Positions 41,069 to 54,730 of a stretch of 64,000 nucleotides of DNA are shown piece by piece. Numbering within the stretch: the first letter of the stretch is position 1; the number at the start of each line of letters is the position of its first letter. The position numbers and the translations under genes were made by a program. Origin of the DNA: Calliopsis andreniformis (taxonomy: Eukaryota > Arthropoda > Insecta > Hymenoptera > Andrenidae); assembly GCF_051401765.1 (NCBI RefSeq), contig NW_027480494.1, forward strand, positions 2,170,001 through 2,234,000, written 5' to 3'. The notes beneath the pieces are model-generated. The model made no database searches. It was not told the origin of the DNA and saw only the letters and a program-made list of their open reading frames with translations.

Positions 41069-44000
41069 ATAGCAGCCATAGCCATAGCCATAGCCATAGC
41101 AGCCATAGCCATAGCAATAGCAGCCATAGCAATAGCCATAGCAGCCATAACCACAGCCACAGCAGCCATAACCATAGCCATAGCAGCCATAGCCATAGCC
41201 ATAGCAGCCAGACCCAGAGCCACAGCAGCCGTAGACATAGCCATAGCCTTGGCAGCCATAGACATAACCATAGCCATAGCAGCCATAGCCATAGCCATAG
41301 CAGCAATAGCCATGGCCATAGTAGCCAAAGCCATAGCCATAGCAGCCATATCCATAGACATAGCCATAGCAGCCATAGCCATAGCCACAGCCATAGCCAT
41401 TGCCATAGCAGCCATAGCCATAGCCATAGCAGCCATAGCCATAGGCATAGCAGCCATAGCCATAGCCATAGCAGCCATAGCCATAGCCATGGCAGTCATA
41501 GCCATAGCCATAGCCATAACAGCCATAGCCATGGCAGCCATAGCCATAGCCATAGCCATAGTCATAGCAGCCATAGCCATAGCCATAGCAGCCATAGCCA
41601 TAGCCATAGCAGCCATAGCGATAGCCATAGCAGCCATAGGCATACCCATAGCTGCCGGAGCCAGAGCCACAGCAGCCGTAGACATAGCCATAGCCTTAGC
41701 AGCCATAGAAATATCCATAACTATAGCAGCCATAGCCATAGCCATAGCAGCCACAGCCATGGCCATAGTAGCAAAAGCCATAGCCATAGCATCCATAGCC
41801 AAAGACATAGCCATAGCAGCCAGAGCCATAGCCATAGCCATAGCTATAGCAGACATAGCCATAGCCATAGCAGCCATAGCCACAGCCATAGCCATAGCAG
41901 CCGTATCCATAGCCGTAGCCATAGCAGCCGTATACACAGCCATAGTAGCCATAGCCATAGCCATAGCAGCCATAACCGTAGCCACAGCAGCCATAGCGAT
42001 AGCCATAGCAGCCGTAGGCAGAGCCATAGCAGCCATAGCTATATCCATAGCAGACACACACATAGCCACAGCCATAGCAGCCATAATCATAGCCATAGCC
42101 ATAGCAGCCAATGCCATAGCCATAGCCATAGCAGCTGTAGCCATTGCCAAAGCGGCCATAGCCATAGCCACAGCAGCCTTAGCCATAGCCATAGCCATAG
42201 CAGACATAGCCATAGCCATAGCCGTAGCAGCCTTGGCCGTAGCCATAGTCATAGCAGACATAGCCATAGCCATAGCCATAGCAGCCATAGCCATAGCCAT
42301 AGCAGCCGTAGCCATAGCAGCCGCAGCCATAGCCATAGCCATAGCAGCCATTGCCATAGCCATTGCAGCCATAACCACAGCCATAGCAGCCATAGCCATA
42401 GCCATAGCAGCCATAGGCATAGCCATAGCAGCCAGAGCCAGAGCCGCAGCAGCCGTAGACATAGCCATAGCCTTAGCAGCCATAGACATAACCATAGCCA
42501 TAGCAGCAATAGCCATTGCCATAGCTGCCATGGCCATGGCCATAGTAGCCAAAGCCATAGCCATAGCAGCCATAGCCATAGACATAAACATAGCCATAGC
42601 AGCCATAGCCATAGCCATAGCCATAGCCATAGCCATAGCAGCCATAGCCATAGCCGTAGCAGCCATAGCCATACCCATAGCAGCCATAGCAGCCATAGCG
42701 ATAGCCATAGCAGCCATAGGCATACCCATAGCAGCCGGAGCCAGAGCCACAGCAGCCGTAGACATAGCCATAGCCTTAGCATCCATAGCCATAACCATAG
42801 CCATAGCAGCCATAGCCATAGCCATAGCAGTCATAGCCATAGCCATAGCCATAACAGCCATAGCCATAGCAGCCATAGCCATAGCCATAGCCATAGCCGT
42901 AGCAGCCATAGCCATAGCCATAGCTGCCATAGCCATAGCCATAGCAGCCATAGCCATAGCCAGAGCAGCCATAGCCAAAGCCATAGCAGCCATAGCCATA
43001 GCCATAGCAGACATAGGCATAGCCATACCCATAGCAGCCATAGCCATAGCCATAGCAGTCATAGCTATAGCCATTGCCATAGCCGCCATAGCCATAGCCA
43101 TAGCCATAGCAGCCATAGCCATAGCCATAGCAGCCATAGCCATAGCCATACCCATAGCAGCCATAGCCATAGCCATAGCCGTCATAGCCATAGCCATTAA
43201 CCATAGCAGCCATAGCCATAGCCATAGCCATAGCAGCCACAGCCATAGCAATAGCAGCCATAGCAATAGCCATAGCAGCCATAACCACAGACACAGCAGC
43301 CATAGCCATAGCCATAGCAGCCATAGCCATAGCCATAGCAGCCAGACCCAGAGCCACAACAGCCGTAGACATAGCCATAGCCTTGGCAGCCATAGACATA
43401 ACCATAGCCATAGCAGCCATAGCCATAGCCATAGCAGCAATAGCCATGGCCATAGTAGCCAAAGCCATAGCCATAGCAGCCATATCCATAGACATAGCCA
43501 TAGCAGCCATAGCCATAGCCACAGCCATAGCCATTGCCATAGCAGCCATAGCGATAGCCATAGAAGCCATAGGCATACCCATAGCTGCCGGAGCCAGAGC
43601 CACAGCAGCCGTAGACATAGCCATAGCCTTAGCAGCCATAGAAATATCCATAACCATAGCAGCCATAGCCATAGCCATAGCAGCCACAGCCATGGCCATA
43701 GTAGCAAAAGCCATAGCCATAGCATCCATAGCCAAAGACATAGCCATAGCAGCCGGAGCCATAGCCATAGCCATAGCTATAGCAGCCATAGCCATAGCCA
43801 TAGCAGCCATTGCCACAGCCATAGCCATAGCAGCCGTATCCATAGCCATAGCCATAGCAGCCGTATCCACAGCCATAGTAGCCATAGCCATAGCCATAGC
43901 AGCCTTGGCCGTAGCCATAGTCATAGCAGACATAGCCATAGCCATAGCCATAGCAGCCATAGCCATAGCCATAGCAGCCGTAGCCATAGCAGCCGCAGCC

Positions 44001-44511
44001 ATAGCCATAGCCATAGCAGCCATTGCCATAGCCATTGCAGCCATAACCACATCCATAGCAGCCATAGCCATAGCCATAGCAGCCATAGCCATAGCCATAG
44101 CCGTCATAGCCATAGCCATTAACCATAGCAGCCATAGCCATAGCCATAGCCATAGCAGCCATAGCCATAGCAATAGCAGCCATAGCAATAGCCATAGCAG
44201 CCATAACCACAACCACAGCAGCCATAGCCATAGCCATAGCAGCCATAGCCATAGCCATAGCAGCCAGACCCAGAGCCACAGCAGCCGTAGACATAGCCAT
44301 AGCCTTGGCAGCCATAGACATAACCATAGCCATAGCAGCCATAGCCATAGCCATAGCAGCAATAGCCATGGCCATAGTAGCCAAAGCCATAGCCATAGCA
44401 GCCATAGCCATAGCCAGAGCAGCCATAGCCAAAGCCATAGCAGCCATAGCCATAGCCATAGCAGACATAGGCATAGCCATACCCATAGCAGCCATAGCCA
44501 TAGCCATAGCA
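40674..44511. repeat. ~3.8-kb block, member 3 of a three-copy family
   Basis: Matches 26520-30600 at 14,154 bp and 19711-23791 at 20,963 bp, until about 44.51 kb. There a CAGCCAGACCC box replaces the CAGTC expected from the other members, which marks a recombination joint. Private changes include ATAGAAGCC near 43562. Confidence 0.9.
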
Positions 44512-45490
44512 GCCAGACCCAGAGCCACAGCAGCCGTAGACATAGCCATAGCCTTGGCAGCCATAGACATAACCATAGCCATAGCAGTCATAGCCATAGC
44601 CATAGCAGCAATAGCCATGGCCATACTAGCCAAAGCCATAGCCATAGCAGCCATATCCATAGACATAGCCATAGCAGCCATAGCCATAGCCACAGCCATA
44701 GCCATTGCCATAGCAGCCATAGCCATAGCCATAGCAGCCATAGCCATAGGCATAGCAGCCATAGCCATAGCCATAGCAGCCATAGCCATAGCCACGGCAG
44801 TCATAGCCATAGCCATAGCCATAACAGCCATAGCCATGGCAGCCATAGCCATAGCCATAGCCATAGTCATAGCAGCCATAGCCATAGCCATAGCAGCCAT
44901 AGCCATAGCCATAGCAGCCATAGCGATAGCCATAGCAGCCATAGGCATAGCCATAGCAGCCAGACCCAGAGCCACAGCAGCCGTAGACATAGCCATAGCC
45001 TTGGCAGCCATAGACATAACCATAGCCATAGCAGCCATAGCCATAGCCATAGCAGCAATAGCCATGGCCATAGTAGCCAAAGCCATAGCCATAGCAGCCA
45101 TAGCCATAGCCAGAGCAGCCATAGCCAAAGCCATAGCAGCCATAGCCATAGCCATAGCAGACATAGGCATAGCCATACCCATAGCAGCCATAGCCATAGC
45201 CATAGCAGTCATAGCCATAGCCATTGCCATAGCAGCCATAGCCATAGCCATAGCCATAGCAACCATAGCCATTGCCATAGCAGCCATAGCCATAGCCATA
45301 CCCATAGCAGCCATAGCCATAGCCATAGCCGTCATAGCCGTAGCCATTAACCATAGCAGCCATAGCCATAGCCATAGCCATAGCAGCCATAGCCATAGCA
45401 ATAGCAGCCATAGCAATAGCCATGGCAGCCATAACCACAGCCACAGCAGCCATAGCCATAGCCATAGCAGCCATAGCCATAGCCATAGCA
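44512..45490. repeat. 979-bp tandem duplication, copy 1
   Basis: The rare variants CATACTAGCC (44622 and 45601), CAGTCATAGCC just before it, and CCACGGCAGTC (about 44790 and 45770) occur twice at a spacing of 979 bp. The left part of this interval also repeats text from 44.25-44.51 kb at 696 bp (CCTTGG at 44303 and 44999). The right copy continues into the 45.9-kb block. Confidence 0.82.
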
Positions 45491-46470
45491 GCCAGACCCA
45501 GAGCCACAGCAGCCGTAGACATAGCCATAGCCTTGGCAGCCATAGACATAACCATAGCCATAGCAGTCATAGCCGTAGCCATAGCAGCAATAGCCATGGC
45601 CATACTAGCCAAAGCCATAGCCATAGCAGCCATATCCATAGACATAGCCATAGCAGCCATAGCCATAGCCACAGCCATAGCCATTGCCATAGCAGCCATA
45701 GCCATAGCCATAGCAGCCATAGCCATAGGCATAGCAGCCATAGCCATAGCCATAGCAGCCATAGCCATAGCCACGGCAGTCATAGCCATAGCCATAGCCA
45801 TAACAGCCATAGCCATGGCAGCCATAGCCATAGCCATAGCCATAGTCATAGCAGCCATAGCCATAGCCATAGCAGCCATAGCCATAGCCATAGCAGCCAT
45901 AGCGATAGCCATAGCAGCCATAGGCATACCCATAGCTGCCGGAGCCAGAGCCACAGCAGCCGTAGACATAGCCATAGCCTTAGCAGCCATAGAAATATCC
46001 ATAACCATAGCAGCCATAGCCATAGCCATAGCAGCCACAGCCATGGCCATAGTAGCAAATGCCATAGCCATAGCATCCATAGCCAAAGACATAGCTATAG
46101 CAGCCAGAGCCATAGCCATAGCCATAGCTATAGCAGCCATAGCCATAGCCATAGCAGCCATAGCCACAGCCATAGCCATAGCAGCCGTATCCATAGCCAT
46201 AGCCATAGCAGCCGTATCCACAGCCATAGTAGCCATAGCCATAGCAGCCATAACCGTAGCCATAGCAGCCATAGCGATAGCCATAAAAGCCGTAGGCAGA
46301 GCCATAGCAGCCATAGCTGTATCCATAGCAGACACACACATAGCCACAGCCATAGCAGCCATAATCATAGCCATAGCCATAGCAGCCAATGCCATAGCCA
46401 TAGCCATAGCAGCTGTAGCCATTGCCAAAGCGGCCATAGCCATAGCCACAGCAGCCTTAGCCATAGCCAT
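45491..46470. repeat. 979-bp tandem duplication, copy 2
   Basis: Begins at the CCAGACCCAGAGCC box near 45491. It shares CATACTAGCC and CCACGGCAGTC with copy 1 and then merges with the 45.9-48.4 kb block. A private GTAGCC change lies near 45574. Confidence 0.7.
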
Positions 46471-48364
46471 AGCCATAGCAGACATAGCCATAGCCATAGC
46501 CATAGCAGCCTTGGCCGTAGCCATAGTCATAGCAGACATAGCCATAGCCATAGACATAGCAGCCATAGCCATAGCCATAGCAGCCATAGCAGCCATAGCG
46601 ATAGCCATAGCAGCCATAGGCATACCCATAGCAGCCGGAGCCAGAGCCACAGCAGCCGTAGACATAGCCATAGCCTTAGCATCCATAGCCATAACCATAG
46701 CCATAGCAGCCATAGCCATAGCCATAGCAGCCATAGCCATAGCCAGAGCAGCCATAGCCAAAGCCATAGCAGCCATAGCCATAGCCATAGCAGACATAGG
46801 CATAGCCATACCCATAGCAGCCATAGCCATAGCCATAGCAGTCATAGCTATAGCCATTGCCATAGCAGCCATAGCCATAGCCATAGCCATAGCAGCCATA
46901 GCCATAGCCATAGCAGCCATAGCCATAGCCATACCCATAGCAGCCATAGCCATAGCCATTGCCGTCATAGCCATAGCCATAGCCATAGCAGCCATAGCCA
47001 TAGCAATAGCAGCCATAGCAATAGCCATAGCAGCCATAACCACAGCCACAGCAGCCATAGCCATAGCCATAGCAGCCATAGCCATAGCCATAGCAGCCAG
47101 ACCCAGAGCCACAGCAGCCGTAGACATAGCCATAGCCTTGGCAGCCATAGACATAACCATAGCCATAGCAGCCATAGCCATAACCATAGCAGCAATAGCC
47201 ATGGCCATAGTAGCCAAAGCCATAGCCATAGCAGCCATATCCATAGACATAGCCATAGCAGCCATAGCCATAGCCACAGGCATAGCCATTGCCATAGCAG
47301 CCATAGCGATAGCCATAGCAGCCATAGGCATACCCATAGCTGCCGGAGCCAGAGCCACAGCAGCCGTAGACATAGCCATAGCCTTAGCAGCCATAGAAAT
47401 ATCCATAACCATAGCAGACATAGCCATAGCCATAGCAGCCACAGCCATGGCCATAGTAGCAAAAGCAATAGCCATAGCATCCATAGCCAAAGACATAGCC
47501 ATAGCAGCCAGAGCCATAGCCATAGCTATAGCAGCCATAGCCATAGCCATAGCAGCCATAGCCACAGCCATAGCCATAGCAGCCGTATCCATAGCCATAG
47601 CCATAGCAGCCGTATCCACAGCCATAGTAGCCATAGCCATAGCCATAGCAGCCATAACCGTAGCCATAGCAGCCATAGCGATAGCCATAGCAGCCATAGC
47701 TGTATCCATAGCAGACACACACATAGCCACAGCCATAGCAGCCATAATCATAGCCATAGCCATAGCAGCCAATGCCATAGCCATAGCCATAGCAGCTGTA
47801 GCCATTGCCAAAGCGGCCATTGCCATAGCCACAGCAGCCTTAGCCATAGCCATAGCCATAGCAGACATAGCCATAGCCATAGCCATAGCAGCCTTGGCCG
47901 TAGCCATAGTCATAGCAGACATAGCCATAGCCATAGCCATAGCAGCCATAGCCATAGCCACAGCAGCCGTAGCCATAGCAGCCGCAGCCATAGCCATAGC
48001 CATAGCAGCCATTGCCATAGCCATTGCAGCCATAACCACAGCCATAGCAGCCATAGCCATAGCCATAGCAGCCATAGGCATAGCCATAGCAGCCAGAGCC
48101 AGAGCCGCAGCAGCCGTAGACATAGCCATAGCCTTAGCAGACATAGACATAACCATAGCCATAGCAGCAATAGCCATTGCCATAGCTGCCATGGCCATGG
48201 CCATAGTAGCCAAAGCCATAGCCATAGCAGCCATAGCCATAGACATAGACATAGCCATAGCAGCCATAGCCATAGCCATAGCCATAGCCATGGCCATAGC
48301 AGCCATAGCCATTGCCGTAGCAGCCATAGCCATACCCATAGCAGCCATAGCAGCCATAGCGATA
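45899..48364. repeat. ~2.5-kb block, member 3, with the phase-shift box deleted
   Basis: Matches member 2 at 9,829 bp on the left, 9,801 bp in the middle and 9,774 bp on the right. The first step is a 28-bp loss near 46.98 kb that removes the TTAACAATAG box together with neighbouring hexamers. The second step, 27 bp, is a 6-bp hexamer near 47.52 kb plus a 21-bp piece near 47.69 kb that includes the CGTAGGCAGAGCC variant. Confidence 0.85.
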
Positions 48365-49608
48365 GCCATAGCAGCCATAGGCATACCCATAGCAGCCGGA
48401 GCCAGAGCCACAGCAGCCGTAGACATAGCCATAGCCTTAGCATCCATAGACATAACCATAGCCATAGCAGCCATAGCCATAGCCGTAGCAGTCATAGCCA
48501 TAGCCATAGCCATAACAGCCATAGCCATAGCAGCCATAGCCATAGCCATAGCCATAGCCGTAGCAGCCATAGCCATAGCCATAGCAGCCATAGCCATAGC
48601 CATAGCAGCCATAGCCATAGCCAGAGCAGCCATAGCCAAAGCCATAGCAGCCATAGCCATAGCCATAGCAGACATAGGCATAGCCATACCCATAGCAGCC
48701 ATAGCCATAGCCATAGCAGTCATAGCTATAGCCATTGCCATAGCAGCCATAGCCATAGCCATAGCCATAGCAGCCATAGCCATAGCCATAGCAGCCATAG
48801 CCATAGCCATACCCATAGCAGCCATAGCCATAGCCATAGCCGTCATAGCCATAGCCATTAACCATAGCAGCCATAGCCATAGCCATAGCCATAGCAGCCA
48901 TAGCCATAGCAATAGCAGCCATAGCAATAGCCATAGCAGCCATAACCACAGCCACAGCAGCCATAGCCATAGCCATAGCAGCCATAGCCATAGCCATAGC
49001 AGCCAGACCCAGAGCCACAGCAGCCGTAGACATAGCCATAGCCTTGGCAGCCATAGACATAACCATAGCCATAGCAGCCATAGCCATAGCCATAGCAGCA
49101 ATAGCCATGGCCATAGTAGCCAAAGCCATAGCCATAGCAGCCATATCCATAGACATAGCCATAGCAGCCATAGCCATAGCCACAGCCATAGCCATTGCCA
49201 TAGCAGCCATGGCCATAGCCATAGCAGCCATAGCCATAGCCATAGCAGCCATAGCCATAGCCATGGCAGTCATAGCCATAGCCATAGCCATAACAGCCAT
49301 AGCCATGGCAGCCATAGCCATAGCCATAGCCATAGTCATAGCAGCCATAGCCATAGCCATAGCAGCCATAGCCATAGCCATAGCAGCCATAGCGATAGCC
49401 ATAGCAGCCATAGGCATACCCATAGCTGCCGGAGCCGGAGCCACAGCAGCCGTAGACATAGCCATAGCCTTAGCAGCCATAGAAATATCCATAACCATAG
49501 CAGCCATAGCCATAGACATAGACATAGCCATAGCAGCCATAGCCATAGCCATAGCCATAGCCATAGCCATAGCAGCCATAGCCATAGCCGTAGCAGCCAT
49601 AGCCATAC
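46575..49608. repeat. 3,034-bp tandem duplication, copy 1
   Basis: Every landmark compared in 46575-49645 recurs exactly 3,034 bp later. The left edge is set by one difference (GCCATAGCC at about 46574 against GCCATACCC at about 49608). I found no internal difference at the places I compared, so this is the youngest large duplication visible, or an assembly duplication. The length leaves a remainder of one when divided by three, matching one TTAACC shift per unit. Confidence 0.92.
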
Positions 49609-52600
49609 CCATAGCAGCCATAGCAGCCATAGCGATAGCCATAGCAGCCATAGGCATACCCATAGCAGCCGGAGCCAGAGCCACAGCAGCCGTAGACATA
49701 GCCATAGCCTTAGCATCCATAGCCATAACCATAGCCATAGCAGCCATAGCCATAGCCATAGCAGCCATAGCCATAGCCAGAGCAGCCATAGCCAAAGCCA
49801 TAGCAGCCATAGCCATAGCCATAGCAGACATAGGCATAGCCATACCCATAGCAGCCATAGCCATAGCCATAGCAGTCATAGCTATAGCCATTGCCATAGC
49901 AGCCATAGCCATAGCCATAGCCATAGCAGCCATAGCCATAGCCATAGCAGCCATAGCCATAGCCATACCCATAGCAGCCATAGCCATAGCCATTGCCGTC
50001 ATAGCCATAGCCATAGCCATAGCAGCCATAGCCATAGCAATAGCAGCCATAGCAATAGCCATAGCAGCCATAACCACAGCCACAGCAGCCATAGCCATAG
50101 CCATAGCAGCCATAGCCATAGCCATAGCAGCCAGACCCAGAGCCACAGCAGCCGTAGACATAGCCATAGCCTTGGCAGCCATAGACATAACCATAGCCAT
50201 AGCAGCCATAGCCATAACCATAGCAGCAATAGCCATGGCCATAGTAGCCAAAGCCATAGCCATAGCAGCCATATCCATAGACATAGCCATAGCAGCCATA
50301 GCCATAGCCACAGGCATAGCCATTGCCATAGCAGCCATAGCGATAGCCATAGCAGCCATAGGCATACCCATAGCTGCCGGAGCCAGAGCCACAGCAGCCG
50401 TAGACATAGCCATAGCCTTAGCAGCCATAGAAATATCCATAACCATAGCAGACATAGCCATAGCCATAGCAGCCACAGCCATGGCCATAGTAGCAAAAGC
50501 AATAGCCATAGCATCCATAGCCAAAGACATAGCCATAGCAGCCAGAGCCATAGCCATAGCTATAGCAGCCATAGCCATAGCCATAGCAGCCATAGCCACA
50601 GCCATAGCCATAGCAGCCGTATCCATAGCCATAGCCATAGCAGCCGTATCCACAGCCATAGTAGCCATAGCCATAGCCATAGCAGCCATAACCGTAGCCA
50701 TAGCAGCCATAGCGATAGCCATAGCAGCCATAGCTGTATCCATAGCAGACACACACATAGCCACAGCCATAGCAGCCATAATCATAGCCATAGCCATAGC
50801 AGCCAATGCCATAGCCATAGCCATAGCAGCTGTAGCCATTGCCAAAGCGGCCATTGCCATAGCCACAGCAGCCTTAGCCATAGCCATAGCCATAGCAGAC
50901 ATAGCCATAGCCATAGCCATAGCAGCCTTGGCCGTAGCCATAGTCATAGCAGACATAGCCATAGCCATAGCCATAGCAGCCATAGCCATAGCCACAGCAG
51001 CCGTAGCCATAGCAGCCGCAGCCATAGCCATAGCCATAGCAGCCATTGCCATAGCCATTGCAGCCATAACCACAGCCATAGCAGCCATAGCCATAGCCAT
51101 AGCAGCCATAGGCATAGCCATAGCAGCCAGAGCCAGAGCCGCAGCAGCCGTAGACATAGCCATAGCCTTAGCAGACATAGACATAACCATAGCCATAGCA
51201 GCAATAGCCATTGCCATAGCTGCCATGGCCATGGCCATAGTAGCCAAAGCCATAGCCATAGCAGCCATAGCCATAGACATAGACATAGCCATAGCAGCCA
51301 TAGCCATAGCCATAGCCATAGCCATGGCCATAGCAGCCATAGCCATTGCCGTAGCAGCCATAGCCATACCCATAGCAGCCATAGCAGCCATAGCGATAGC
51401 CATAGCAGCCATAGGCATACCCATAGCAGCCGGAGCCAGAGCCACAGCAGCCGTAGACATAGCCATAGCCTTAGCATCCATAGACATAACCATAGCCATA
51501 GCAGCCATAGCCATAGCCGTAGCAGTCATAGCCATAGCCATAGCCATAACAGCCATAGCCATAGCAGCCATAGCCATAGCCATAGCCATAGCCGTAGCAG
51601 CCATAGCCATAGCCATAGCAGCCATAGCCATAGCCATAGCAGCCATAGCCATAGCCAGAGCAGCCATAGCCAAAGCCATAGCAGCCATAGCCATAGCCAT
51701 AGCAGACATAGGCATAGCCATACCCATAGCAGCCATAGCCATAGCCATAGCAGTCATAGCTATAGCCATTGCCATAGCAGCCATAGCCATAGCCATAGCC
51801 ATAGCAGCCATAGCCATAGCCATAGCAGCCATAGCCATAGCCATACCCATAGCAGCCATAGCCATAGCCATAGCCGTCATAGCCATAGCCATTAACCATA
51901 GCAGCCATAGCCATAGCCATAGCCATAGCAGCCATAGCCATAGCAATAGCAGCCATAGCAATAGCCATAGCAGCCATAACCACAGCCACAGCAGCCATAG
52001 CCATAGCCATAGCAGCCATAGCCATAGCCATAGCAGCCAGACCCAGAGCCACAGCAGCCGTAGACATAGCCATAGCCTTGGCAGCCATAGACATAACCAT
52101 AGCCATAGCAGCCATAGCCATAGCCATAGCAGCAATAGCCATGGCCATAGTAGCCAAAGCCATAGCCATAGCAGCCATATCCATAGACATAGCCATAGCA
52201 GCCATAGCCATAGCCACAGCCATAGCCATTGCCATAGCAGCCATGGCCATAGCCATAGCAGCCATAGCCATAGCCATAGCAGCCATAGCCATAGCCATGG
52301 CAGTCATAGCCATAGCCATAGCCATAACAGCCATAGCCATGGCAGCCATAGCCATAGCCATAGCCATAGTCATAGCAGCCATAGCCATAGCCATAGCAGC
52401 CATAGCCATAGCCATAGCAGCCATAGCGATAGCCATAGCAGCCATAGGCATACCCATAGCTGCCGGAGCCGGAGCCACAGCAGCCGTAGACATAGCCATA
52501 GCCTTAGCAGCCATAGAAATATCCATAACCATAGCAGCCATAGCCATAGACATAGACATAGCCATAGCAGCCATAGCCATAGCCATAGCCATAGCCATAG

Positions 52601-52679
52601 CCATAGCAGCCATAGCCATAGCCGTAGCAGCCATAGCCATACCCATAGCAGCCATAGCAGCCATAGCGATAGCCATAGC
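49609..52679. repeat. 3,034-bp tandem duplication, copy 2
   Basis: Tandem partner of 46575-49608. Identity runs to 52679; at 52680 it reads CTGCC where copy 1 is followed by CAGCC (49646). Just beyond, CCGGTGCC and CCTCAGCATCC are private variants, which marks entry into the right domain. Confidence 0.92.
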
Positions 52680-54085
52680 TGCCATAGGCATACCCATAGC
52701 AGCCGGTGCCAGAGCCACAGCAGCCGTAGACATAGCCATAGCCTCAGCATCCATAGCCATAACCATAGCCATAGCAGCCATAGCCATAGCCATAGCAGTC
52801 ATAGCCATAGCCATAGCCATAACAGCCATAGCCATAGCAGCCATAGCCATAGCCATAGCCATAGCCGTAGCAGCCATAGCCATAGTCATAGCAGCCATAG
52901 CCATAGCCATAGCAGCAATAGCCATAGCCAGAGCAGCCATAGCCAAAGCCATAGCAGCCATAGCCATAGCCATAGCAGACGTAGGCATAGCCATACCCAT
53001 AGCAGCCATAGCCATAGCCATAGCAGTCATAGCTATAGCCATTGCCATAGCAGCCATAGCCATAGCCATAGCCATAGCAGCCATAGCCATAGCCATAGCA
53101 GCCATAGCCATATCCATACCCATAGCAGCCATAGCCATAGCCATAGCCGTCATAGCCATAGCCACTAACCATAGCAGCCATAGCCATAGCCATAGCCATA
53201 GCAGCCATAGCCATAGCAATAGCAGCCATAGCAATAGCCATAGCAGCCATAACCACAGCCACAGCAGCCATAGCCATAGCCATAGCAGCCATAGCCATAG
53301 CCATAGCAGCCAGACCCAGAGCCACAGCAGCCGTAGACATAGCCATAGCCTTGGCAGCCATAGACATAACCATAGCCATAGCAGCCATAGCCATAGCCAT
53401 AGCAGCAATAGCCATGGCCATAGTAGCCAAAGCCATAGCCATAGCAGCCATATTCATAGACATAGCCATAGCAGCCATAGCCATAGCCACAGCCATAGCC
53501 ATTGCCATAGCAGCCATAGCCATAGCCATAGCAGCCATAGCCATAGGCATAGCAGCCATAGCCATAGCCATAGCAGCCATAGCCATAGCCATGGCAGTCA
53601 TAGCCATAGCCATAGCCATAACAGCCATAGCCATGGCAGCCATAGCCATAGCCATAGCCATAGTCATAGCAGCCATAGCCATAGCCATAGCAGCCATAGC
53701 CATAGCCATAGCAGCCATAACCGTAGCCATAGCAGCCATAGCGATAGCCATAGCAGCATTAGGCAGAGCCATAGCAGCCATAGCTGTATCCATAGCAGAC
53801 ACACACATAGCCACAGCCATAGCAGCCATAATCATAGCCATAGCCATAGCAGCCAATGCCATAGCCATAGCCATAGCAGCTGTAGCCATTGCCAAAGCGG
53901 CCATAGCCATAGCCACAGAAGCCTTAGCCATAGCCATAGCCATAGCAGACATAGCCATAGCCATAGCCATAGCAGCCTTGGCCGTAGCCATAGTCATAGC
54001 AGACATAGCCATAGCCATAGCCATAGCAGCCATAGCCATAGCCATAGCAGCCGCAGCCATAGCAGCCGCAGCCATAGCCATAGCC

Positions 54086-54722
54086 ATAGCAGCCATTGCC
54101 ATAGCCATTGCAGCCATAACCACAGCCATAGCAGCCATAGCCATAGCCATAGCAGCCATAGGCATAGCCATAGCAGCCAGAGCCAGAGCCGCAGCAGCCG
54201 TAGACATAGCCATAGCCTTAGCAGCCATAGAGGTAACCATAGCCATAGCAGCAATAGCCATTGCCATAGCTGCCATGGCCATGGCCATAGTAGCCAAAGC
54301 CATAGCCATAGCAGCCATAGCCATAGACATAGACATAGCCATAGCAGCCATAGCCATAGCCATAGCCATAGCCATAGCCATAGCAGCCATAGCCATAGCC
54401 GTAGCAGCCATAGCCATACCCATAGCAGCCATTGCAGCCATAGCGATAGCCATAGCAGCCATAGGCATACCCATAGCAGCCGGAGCCAGAGCCACAGCAG
54501 CCGTAGACATAGCCACAGCCTTAGCATCCATAGCCATAACCATAGCCATAGCAGCCATAGCCATAGCCATAGCAGTCATAGCCATAGCCATAGCCATAAC
54601 AGCCATAGCCATAGCAGCCATAGCCATAGCCATAGCCATAGCCGTAGCAGCCATAGTCATAGCCATAGCAGCCATAGCCATAGCCATAGCAGCCATAGCC
54701 ATAGCCAGAGCAGCCATAGCCA
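54086..54722. repeat. Probable parent segment of the 711-bp array
   Basis: From the CCATTGCCATAGCCATTGC box onward this matches the first 711-bp copy at an offset of 1,530 bp. It shares the unusual CATAGAGGTAACC variant and CAGCCATTGCAGCC. It is preceded by a GCCGCAGCC context that the tandem copies lack. Confidence 0.75.
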
Positions 54723-54730
54723 TAGCCATA

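Noticed and set aside
46575..52679. Treating the near-identical tandem copies as certain biology
   Set aside because: Arrays of this kind are prone to assembly duplication. Without reads the copy number cannot be confirmed, so it is reported with that caveat.
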